Assembly: GCA_023014485.1 (NCBI GenBank)
Contig: JAJOZX010003203.1
Location: 460,903-524,902, forward strand
DNA from: Bathynomus jamesi
Taxonomy: Eukaryota > Arthropoda > Malacostraca > Isopoda > Cirolanidae
Direction of reading: 5' to 3'
Length of the DNA: 64,000 nt
Below, one piece after another: positions 56,259 to 64,000 of the stretch; the stretch's first letter is position 1, and each line of letters opens with the position of its first letter. The notes beneath the pieces were generated by a model. The model did no database searches. It worked only from the letters and a program-made list of their open reading frames with translations, and had not been told where the DNA came from. Both the position numbers and the translations under genes were made by a program.

Positions 56259-57649
56259 TTATAAAAGTTTTCTGGCTTTCAAAGCAGTCTTTCTTTGAGG
56301 CCTGTCTGGTTTAGTCTGAGTTACATCAGGCACATTGAGAGATTCCTCCCCAATAGTATCCTGATCCATCCTTTGGGGTAATGGTTCTAATTTAGCCCCA
56401 CACTCCAAAGGATATAGTAATGTGATATCTCTGGTGGTTTCACCAGTTGCTGTTTTCAGTTTTACAACCCTGGTAACTTCGTCTTCACCAGTTTTGAGTT
56501 CCAAGACTTTTCCCATTGACCAATGTTGTCTTGGTGTCTTGTCATGTATCAACACAATGTCCCCAATTTTGACTGAATCATTCCAACTTTGTTTTGTTAA
56601 TTGTTTATGTCTTTCTCTAAGACTTGTTAAGTATTCTTCTCTCCATTTTGTTATAAATTGAGTTTTGATTTGTGTCAAATGTTGGTATTTTGTGTTGAGT
56701 TCTTTGTGTCCTATTTCCCAATCTGGATCCTCTGTACTGTTATGTTCAGATTCTGGTAACATGTTTACTGTTTCTCCCTTAATTAGGTGGTTTGGTGTGA
56801 GAGGTTCTGGCTCATTAATACCATCTCCCACATAAGTTAATGGTCTGTTGTTGACAACATTTTCAATTTCTGACAGAATAGTCATGAGTTCAAAAAGTTG
56901 TAGATGTTTGTCCCAATAGTCTTTTTAAGGCAGTTCTTTACAGTTGTATGTTTCTTTCCCAAATGAACCATACCATGGTGTATTAACAGGAATGTACTTC
57001 CAGGTTATATGTGTTTGGTTAATGAGTTTGTACTGTTTCACTGTCACAAATCTGATGAATAATTCTTTCACCAGATTTGAAGTATGTGGCATTGTCTGAC
57101 CATATAGTTTTGGGTACAGAATTGTGTGCACAAAATCGTCTGAAAGCAGCAATAAAAGCTTCTGCTGTCAGATCTTCTACTATGTCTAGACATATGGCAC
57201 GTGTGGCAGCACAGGTGAAGAGTACAATGTACACTTTGTATTCCTTTGAATCCATTTTGTCTCCAAAACTCACATTTACCGCTCCAGTGTAGTCAATACC
57301 CGTGGTTTCAAATGGCCGAGTAAATGTTACTCGTTCCACAGGTAGGTCTGGAGGGCTTGGGGTCTTAAAGGGTCGTGAATGGATACGTTTACAAGGAATG
57401 CATGTGTTTAAAATTTTCTTTGTTTCAGTTCTACCCTTTGGTAGCCAGTAAGTTTTTCTCAGCTCTGTCAGGGTTTGTGGGACCCCATGTGGTGTATTTT
57501 GTTGTGGGTATCCCTGATGATGAGTTTGTGAAGTGATTTCTCCTTGGAAGAAGAATTGGGTGCTTAGAGTTGTAAGTCAAAGTTGACTTGTTAAGCCTTC
57601 CTTTACACCTTATCAGACCCTCTGTATCCAGGTACAGATTTAGATCCAT
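56259..57649 (-). pseudogene. pol: Integrase of BEL E
   Basis: Minus-strand frames 57649-57431, 57339-57019, 57152-56925 and 56885-56259. First catalytic Asp in TTGIDYTGAVN, second in TIWSDNATYFKSG, the Glu region in TPWYGSFGKE (divergent or disrupted), then VVNNRPLTYVGDG, ADLTPNH-like EPLTPNHLIKG and a C-terminal domain (IGDIVLIHDKTPRQHWSMGK). The last 208 codons are continuous. Frame breaks make it non-functional as read. Confidence 0.85.
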
Positions 57650-57761
57650 GACAAGTGAAGGAATACCTTTGTTTAATGTGTACTGGACCTAAGATACTTC
57701 AACTCCTTGTCAAATTCTGAAGCTTGTATCTGTTTGAGCCAGTATTTTGTTGCAGTTTCTG

Positions 57762-58565
57762 TTAAGTTAGAAAAGGCTTCTGAGGACAGTGTTTGAGAAG
57801 GTAGCTATTGACAAACTTGCAGCAATAGACTGTAATTCTCAAGAGTTTGTTGAGGTCTGAATAAAGGTGATAGTCAAATATAGGTTTGTCCTCAGTGATC
57901 TTTTCAGTTGTTGTAGAGTTGAGTGTGAGGTTAACTACTTTGGCTGGCCAAAGATCCTCACATGTTAGCCATTCGGGCCCTTCATACCAGATTTTATTTG
58001 TTTTCAACAGCTTGTAAGAGAGCCCTCTTGTCAAAAAGTCTGCAGGATTCTCTTTGTTTTTATGTACCTAAATTTGATACCAAGGTTTGTGTTTGCAGTT
58101 TTGATTTCTGTTAGTCTGTTTTTCACAAATATATTTTTGCAAGAAGTTGTATCTGTGTTGGTCACCCATGTTAGACAAATTTGACTGTCTCTCCATAAGT
58201 AAATGTTTGTTATGTCAACTTCTTTATACACTTGTGAGAAAGTTTGCTGTTTTAACTCCCAATGAGACAGCTAATAATTCAAGTTGTGGTACAGTTTTCT
58301 TTTGGTTTAAGGGTGCCACTTTTGCCTTTGAATAAACCAAGTTACTTTCATTTTCACTTGTTAAATAGGCACAACACCCGTAAGCTTGTGTGCTGGCATC
58401 TGTAAAAATGTGTAGTGTTTGAGATTTCAATCTGTAGCCAGCACATCTTGGTACGTAGATGTCTTGAACTTTGTTCAAGTCTGTGGCTAATTTTTTCCAA
58501 TGAAGTTGGTCTTCCACTGAAAGTGGTTCATCCCAATCAATTTTCTTTTTCCATAAGTCTTGCAA
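57762..58565 (-). pseudogene. pol: RNase H region of BEL E
   Basis: LHIFTDASTQAYGCCAYL (first Asp), KTVPQLELLAVSLG (Glu), YLWRDSQICLTW (Asp), and a GPEWLTCEDLW segment beyond. Frames change near 58228 and 58033. Confidence 0.85.
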
Positions 58566-58579
58566 AAGGATTTTGGATC

Positions 58580-59566
58580 TTATGGTTGCTGGTAAATATA
58601 ACCAATGGGGTCAAAAATTTTGGATGATTCTGAAAGCACTTGTCTTTTTGTATTGGCATTTGGATTTAAGTTATAACTCTTTGTGCAAAGAGTGTCATCG
58701 TGTTCAGAATTCTGTTTTAAAAACCAAAGCATTCCAAGTGTTTTCGTGTAATTGTTTGGTTCAATGTTCCCATTGTTGTCTTTTGTTATTTGTTCATTTA
58801 ATTTAGGAGAATTAGAAACCCATTCTCTCAATCCAAAATTTCCTTGCTTCATTATGGGTTGTGACATTTGGTAAATTTCAAGCAATTCCTCTTCAGTTAC
58901 AGTGGAACCAATGAGGTTATCCACATAAAAGTTTTGTTTTAAAAACTGAACTGTTAAGTCCTCTTGAAATAAGTTTAGGTGGTTTTAATTGTTAAAGCAA
59001 GAATACTTGGAGAGCAATTTGCTCCAAAAATAATTACTTTAAATCTGTAGGTTTTGAAACCTTTGTTAAGGTCATGTGGATCATTCAACCACAAAAACCT
59101 GAGATGATTTTTATCATACTCAAGCTTCAAATTTATACAGAGGAATGCTTTTTCTATGTCACTTTGTACTGCATAATTGTCTAAACGGAAGCAAAGGAGA
59201 ATTTTTACAAGATCTGAGACAAGGTTTGGGCCTTCCATGAGACAATCATTTAAACTAACAGAATTTGTGTCTTTTAAACTACAGTTGTATACTACTCTTA
59301 GTTTAGTTGTGGATGAGTCTTCTCTGTAAACTCCCCTGTGTGTTAAATAATGACAACCTCGTTTTTTAAAGGGTTCATCAGTAACTTCTTCAATGAAGCC
59401 CCTTTCTATTTGTTCCTTGAATATGTTGTTGTATTGTTCTAAAAGATTGTCATTTTTTAGTTTTCTGTAATTTTTATACAGATGTGCCTTAGCTACTTTC
59501 AAATTGTCCATTATTTCTGGACAAGGTGTTTCCAAGGCAGCTCCACATAGTATTGATTGTCTCTGT
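58580..59566 (-). pseudogene. pol: Reverse transcriptase of BEL E
   Basis: LRVVYNCSLKDTNSVSLNDC, NYAVQSDIEKAFLCINLK (first catalytic Asp), FKVIIFGANCSPSILA, then after a frame break NFYVDNLIGSTV, where the usual YVDD box reads YVDN, a variant also known in this superfamily. The hAT derivative interrupts just upstream at 59574. Confidence 0.86.
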
Positions 59567-59574
59567 GTTGTAAT

Positions 59575-60966
59575 CAGGGTTGGCACTAGTGGGCCCAGCC
59601 CGAAAAAACCCACCTGGGTTTTTTTTTAAAAAAAACACTTGAAAAAACCTACTATTTTACCCACTTCTGGGTTTTTTCATGAAACTTAAGAAGTGCATAT
59701 GCAATTATTTTTAAAAATTGTCATATAGGCGCCTATAATGATTTTACATGCAAAGCAAGCAAACATGAGTCAACAAATAGACCTACAGGTATAACTCTTT
59801 GGGTGAGGTAGCAGGTTATAGAGTGTAGACATCAGCCAATCAGGGTGTTATACATCCTGATTCTTCAGTCAACTGCATCTTCAAGGAATTTTCTACTTCT
59901 TCATGGATTGTATTTAAAAGTGGACCAGACAAATTTCGACAGGAAGGTGGAGTGTAGCTTGGTCTTAGAGTCTCTATCATTTCAATAAAATACTTAGACT
60001 CTGCACATAGAAATGGAATATTATTTGCATAAAAGAATTTGGCTATTTTGTTATCAATGACATTTTTCTGCAAAGTTGTTGTTGTCATGCCAAAATCGCT
60101 TACTTTCTTTTGAATTTTTCTTTTTTTCATCTGTAATTGTGTCAGTGGTGGTGAGGATGAGTCTGGATCATCTGAGAGGTCTATGTCATGGCAGTATGAA
60201 GATGATGTACTGGCAGTATTGTCAGTCTTGTTTCTTGATTCCATGTGTTTCAAACATTTCATTAAATGCATTTTTATTCGCTCTATTTTATTACTTATTT
60301 CATTATTGCAATGTTTGCATCTAACTTTACTAGTCCCATCAATAATATTGACTTCACTCTATTCATGCCCTGATTTTCTTCCTGATCCAAAGGTCTTTGG
60401 CATTATTTAATGCAGTTATAACTTCAAACAGACTAATTCTGTAGGCTAGCAGTAAAGATAAATATGCTGTTGCCAGTTTGTTTTATTTAACTGTGAAATA
60501 AAAGAAAAAATATTCAGTAATATGAATTAAATAGATATAACTAGCTGAATGAAGTTCCCTTTGGGAGCTGTAATTCATCTACTTCCAGCAGAAGACACAG
60601 GGGCCTGTCTTCCATAGGAAGTATAGCCTAACAAATAGGATAATTTACCACACCAAATTTAGTTCAAATTGGTCCATGTTTTCCAAATTTTGTTGTGAAG
60701 CTCAATCTGAGAAAATAATAACTTTTTATGCTTAATTGCCTGGAAGGCAACCTTTTTGCTAAAAACAAGACAAATGTTATATTAATAGTGTATGGTACAG
60801 TACAGTATTATTATAAAAATAAGAATAGGTAGGTCTAATATGAACTATCATATGGACATATGAAAAAACCCAATTTTACCCGTTTTTTCGGGTTTTAGGT
60901 GAAAAAACCCGAAAAACCCACCTGGGGTGGGCTTTTTCAAAAAAAGTGGGTTTCTTGCCAACCCTG
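59575..60966 (-). mobile_element. hAT deletion derivative with BED-finger N-terminus
   Basis: Ends CAGGGTTGGCA and inverted TGCCAACCCTG, flanked by GTTGTAAT at 59567-59574 and 60967-60974. Sub-terminal AAACCCACCTGGG-like sequence occurs at both ends. It retains only the start of a transposase gene, so it depends on an autonomous relative for movement. Confidence 0.9.
59840..60340 (-). pseudogene. N-terminal fragment of a BED-type hAT transposase
   Basis: Minus strand: a BED zinc finger (VRCKHCNNEISNKIERIKMH then LMKC; Cys pair plus His/Cys), then a Ser-rich linker and IAKFFYANNIPFLCAESKYF, a block typical of BED-hAT transposases before the catalytic core. A stop in the finger region (about 60288) and loss of the RNase H core make it inactive as a transposase. 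Confidence 0.8.
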
Positions 60967-61051
60967 GTTGTAATGTATCCTTAAATTGTTCTGTCATCAA
61001 TTGGTCTTCATGTGTAATAGTACTGTCCTTTATGCCAACTGATTCTAATAG

Positions 61052-61640
61052 TCACAACTGCTGTAACCCTTCATCCAATGTGGAATCATTTTCATTCAAA
61101 TGATGTGGGATTATGACAGTGTTTTTGTAGTTCGAGTTTGTCACATAGTCAGAAATTTGTGACTGTGGTGATTTTGTTTTGCGTGAATTTTGTTCATGTT
61201 CTGTGTTTTCTGTGTCAGTAGTAAGATGGTATTTAGTTATGTCACCCAAAGGAGCAATACCTGTGGGAGTTTGTATGGCTATTCCATCTCCAATTTTAAT
61301 GATGCCTCTATGGACCAGATGAAGATAGTCAGCCCCCATGAGCATATGTATATCATCAACTACATCTGCATTAAGGGTTTTATCAGCTATCGTGTATTTA
61401 TTTTGAAGTTGGAGCAAAGCTTGTTTTAACCCAGCTATTTGTATTTTTTCTTGTTCTACTTTGTCCACAACAACAACCTTAAGGGTTTCAAATGTTTCAA
61501 GAGTTAAAGTTATATTTGCAGTTTTAAAACTGGCTTGTACTGGGTTTTTATTGATAAATGATGAAATAGAGAGATCTTCATCTCCTTGTTGGTTTTGAAG
61601 TCCCAATTTTTCTATCAGTTGTTTAGTTACAAATGTTTGT
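61052..61640 (-). pseudogene. Protease region of BEL E
   Basis: A DTCSQQTFVTKQ motif (about 61640) occupies the aspartic-protease active-site position, with Cys instead of the usual Gly, next to a frame break. Downstream are MLMGADYLHLVHRG and IAIQTPTGIAPLGD, matching the DUF1758/peptidase-linked region of BEL elements. Confidence 0.75.
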
Positions 61641-61653
61641 TGTGAGCAGGTAT

Positions 61654-62136
61654 CTAAAAGACACTAACCTGTACTATTTGTCCCCTTTTGTTTTGGATTT
61701 CCAAAGTTGTGGTTGGTAAAAGAATTTTTGAATTGTGGTTAATGCTAGATGAACTGATATGTCCATTCATAGCATTTTTGGTTTGTTTCTGTTTGTTTTG
61801 GTTTGATTTGGGTGTTTGTTCATAATGTTTATCAGTTTTTCCAATGTCTGTGTGTGTATTACACATAGGGGTAACATGGTCAAAACTGTTGCAAAACTTA
61901 CAATTGTATATCAAATTTGATTTGCAATTTGACTTTTGGTGCCCTGATCCAGTGCATTTTTTGCATAAGTTTAGTTGTTCACAACGGTTTGACCTTGCTG
62001 TAAAGTCTTTGTATTTGGGACAATTTGTAGAATAATGTTCACTGCTAAAACAAAATTTGCATGGTGTGGGATTATACTCAAAAGTAGCTACATTAAAGTT
62101 TTGCAGAGTAGGAGTCTTTGAGTCTTTTTCTGTCAC
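61654..62136 (-). pseudogene. gag: Zinc-knuckle region of BEL E gag
   Basis: CKFCFSSEHYSTNCPKY, CKKCTGSGHQKSNC and CKFCNSFDHVTPMC are three successive Cys-x2-Cys-x-His-x-Cys-type knuckles for RNA binding. The frame is separated from the upstream gag by a short break near 62165. Confidence 0.86.
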
Positions 62137-62172
62137 TTTATTTTCTGCAAATTGAGTTTTGTGGTTTTTTTT

Positions 62173-63257
62173 TTATGTAACTGGTAAGTGTTGAAATCTT
62201 TTGTTAGGTTTTTGGTTTTCTGCATTGTTGGTTTTTTCTTGTGCTGTGTTAAATTTTGGGAGTGTGTAACTTGATTTGTAAAGTGCAAATACAGTTGGGA
62301 AATCTTCTCTTAGTTTATTAAGGCTAGGGTATATGTCAGTTGTCCTCTGATGAAATATCTCTTTGACTTTAGAAGGGAGCTTTTCAAAAACAACAGCTTG
62401 AATGATCCAAGCTGTTTCTGCAATGTTTAAATTATTGTTTTTAAGTTGTCCCATGAGACATTCAAACTCACAGTAAAAATCAAAGAGGTCACCATAGTTG
62501 TCTTTTGGGGTTCGCATGTTCATTACTTTAAGAGCCAAATCATGTATAATTTCATCCTTATTCATGTAATTTCTGTTAAGTAATTCTATTGCTACAGAAT
62601 AAGAAGTACCTATGGCTGGTAGTGATTCCACTAATCTTAAGGCTGGGCCTTTCAGATAGTTCACTAAATAACTAAATTTATCAACATCTGTAATGTAGTT
62701 TTTATTACCTATAAGGCTATGAAATTTTTCAATAAAAGATTGAAATTTGGCTCTGTCACCCTCAAAAGTGGGTACTGCAAGTGTAGGCAATTTTGATTTT
62801 AGTTCATTGCCCTCAGCCACATTGGGAGGGCTAAATGAAGCATTTCTTGTAGCTTCTAAGAAGCTTTCGTATGTGTCTTCTTTTTTCACTCATCAAGTTG
62901 GTTTTGAATTTCAGAAATATAGTTGTTAATTTTTGTAATGTAATTTTCATTGTCAAGTAGGAGAGTAGAATACTCATCATCTGTTAGTTCAATTGTGTCA
63001 TCAATTTCTGTAATTATGTCTTCATCTAGAATGAGAATTTCTTGTTTGTAACGAGTAATAGAATTTAATGTTGTTTCAAGATCATATCTTGTAGGCTTCT
63101 TTTGTTTGAAATCATTGTACAGTTTGGTGATGACACCTTTACGTGCTGATTTTTTCCTCATTAATTTTTTGTGATTTTGAGATGGTGCCATAGCCCCAAG
63201 GTCTGTGTTTTTGTTTTCTTGGTCTGGGTTTCTTACCCTTTTGTCCAAGTCTTCCAT
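62173..63257 (-). pseudogene. gag: Gag of BEL E
   Basis: Start MEDLDKRVRNPDQENKNTDL at 63257. A helical N-terminus (KRYDLETTL-like) reads to 62886, then a frame change leads to a DUF1759-type gag domain (KLPTLAVPTFEGDRAKFQSF, YLVNYLKGPALRLVESL, YNRNYMNK-like) to 62173. It forms the particle shell in intact relatives. Confidence 0.85.
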
Positions 63258-63392
63258 AATTGTTGTTAGTGTTAAAGTTCTGAGTTTAATTTTATGATGT
63301 TGAGCAAGTTAAATTACTGTACAGTAATAAGTTTTTTATATAACCTGCGCCACAGGTTCAATTAAAAATTTACAATGTTTTTAGTTAGGATA

Positions 63393-63690
63393 GGCCTTGA
63401 GTGTAAAGAGTAAGGCCTACTTTAAGAGGTAGGCCTATTATGTAAGGTAAAGTTAGGTGGGCCTACTAAATAGGCCTATTTGTTGGGCCTACCAAGTACG
63501 CTTATGTTTGGGCCTATTATTTTATAGGACCTCAGATGAGTTAAGCCTGTTAAATTAACAAGGCTTAGTTTTGAGTTTGAAGAGTAGGACCTATTAAATA
63601 GGCTTAATGTTGTGGGCCTATTTTTTTAGGACAAAATAAGTTATGCCTATTAAATGAACAAGCCTTTGTTTTCGGTTAGTGTAAAGGTAA
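63393..63690. repeat. Degenerate AGGCCTA-rich leader of BEL E
   Basis: Many imperfect copies of TAGGCCTA/GGGCCTA spaced 10-30 bp apart in the leader between gag and the primer site. Confidence 0.7.
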
Positions 63691-63820
63691 AGGAATCGGT
63701 TCCCAGTTGCTTAGGCCACCATATGAAAAAATAGTGGGGTTATGGTTGAAATTGGGGTTAGGCCTAATGAGCTAAGCCTAGCCACTGCGTGTCAGTGTAA
63801 ATTGTAGAGGGGTTAGTTCC

Positions 63821-63838
63821 CCATACACAGGGCCACCA
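63821..63838 (-). other. Probable primer-binding site of BEL E
   Basis: Two bases inside the 5' LTR end, the minus strand reads TGGTGGCCCTGTGTATGG. It starts with TGG as expected; the matching tRNA is not identified. Confidence 0.5.
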
Positions 63839-63840
63839 TG

Positions 63841-64000
63841 TGAAAAAACTATATAGGGCTATGGGTTGATTGCCTGTGCCCTCATCCGTTGGAAATTTCC
63901 AGCAGACTTCAGTGGAGGATTACCGACAAAAGCCCTATGTTTTTTCGTTAGAGAGTTATGAATATGTTGGTCTTTAAAGGACCTTTTTATATGTAATTGA
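63841..64000 (-). repeat. 5' LTR of BEL E, partial
   Basis: Matches 55178-55337 with about four substitutions over 160 bp; the rest lies beyond the window. Confidence 0.88.

Larger units (their letters stand above)
55178..64000 (-). mobile_element. BEL/Pao LTR retrotransposon E, reverse strand, runs off the window
   Basis: The 3' LTR begins at 55178 and the 5' LTR at 63841; the first 160 bp of each match with about four differences. Between them, on the minus strand, are gag, knuckles, protease, RT, RNase H and integrase, all with frame breaks. It is distinct from the A/B family in LTR and in protein sequence, and carries a hAT derivative at 59575-60966. Confidence 0.9.

Noticed and set aside
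63393..63690. Possible satellite or CRISPR-like array of AGGCCTA words
   Set aside because: Spacing and unit are irregular, there are no spacers of constant length, and it lies in a retrotransposon leader.

Overview
The window is AT-rich metazoan nuclear DNA that is almost entirely transposable elements, many nested inside one another. Spliced transposase genes, BEL/Pao and Ty3/Gypsy LTR elements, non-LTR retrotransposons, several hAT elements and two element types whose proteins recur as uncharacterised repeat families in arthropods point to an arthropod. The many AGGCCTA-like words make a crustacean a reasonable guess, but this is inference. I recognise no tRNA, rRNA, CRISPR array or ordinary cellular gene.

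Layout. 1-11079: a BEL/Pao element (A) whose integrase gene was split by a second, closely related BEL/Pao element (B, 2589-9599) with a 5-bp target duplication. A itself lies inside a transposase-like gene (locus I, 11080-12235). 12758-17765: a GC-richer Ty3/Gypsy element. 17765-19001: a reverse-strand LINE piece and a reverse-strand Gypsy LTR. 19002-25564: a decayed hAT element split by another DNA transposon (20104-23853) with ~250-bp inverted ends, a reverse-strand spliced transposase and a small hAT-like MITE in its right end. 25565-28629: a forward LINE scrap, then locus II of the transposase-like family. 28915-32738: a hAT element with an intact three-exon transposase. 32739-33784: a BEL tail and LTR. 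34261-40700 (minus): locus III of the family, spliced and internally deleted, split by a complete Gypsy element (34578-39819) and carrying an intronic MITE. 41290-47310 (minus): a LINE broken by a truncated Gypsy element and a hAT-type MITE. 47407-48181: a hAT-type MITE with another MITE inside. 48237-55113: a DNA transposon with 650-820-bp inverted ends and a 4-bp duplication, split by a CACTA/Chapaev-like element (50947-53511). 55178-64000: a reverse-strand BEL/Pao element (E) carrying a BED-finger hAT deletion derivative and running off the window.

The most interesting content is a family of RNase H-like transposase-type proteins seen at four places (loci I, II, III and the 20104-23853 transposon). 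They share an N-terminal LPT block, a D-x4-N-[ST] motif followed by C-x2-H-x2-E, and an H-x-RW[ML] block. I cannot assign it to a named superfamily with confidence. Most frame breaks in the window are single-base changes in homopolymers, so part of the apparent pseudogenisation may be uncorrected long-read error.
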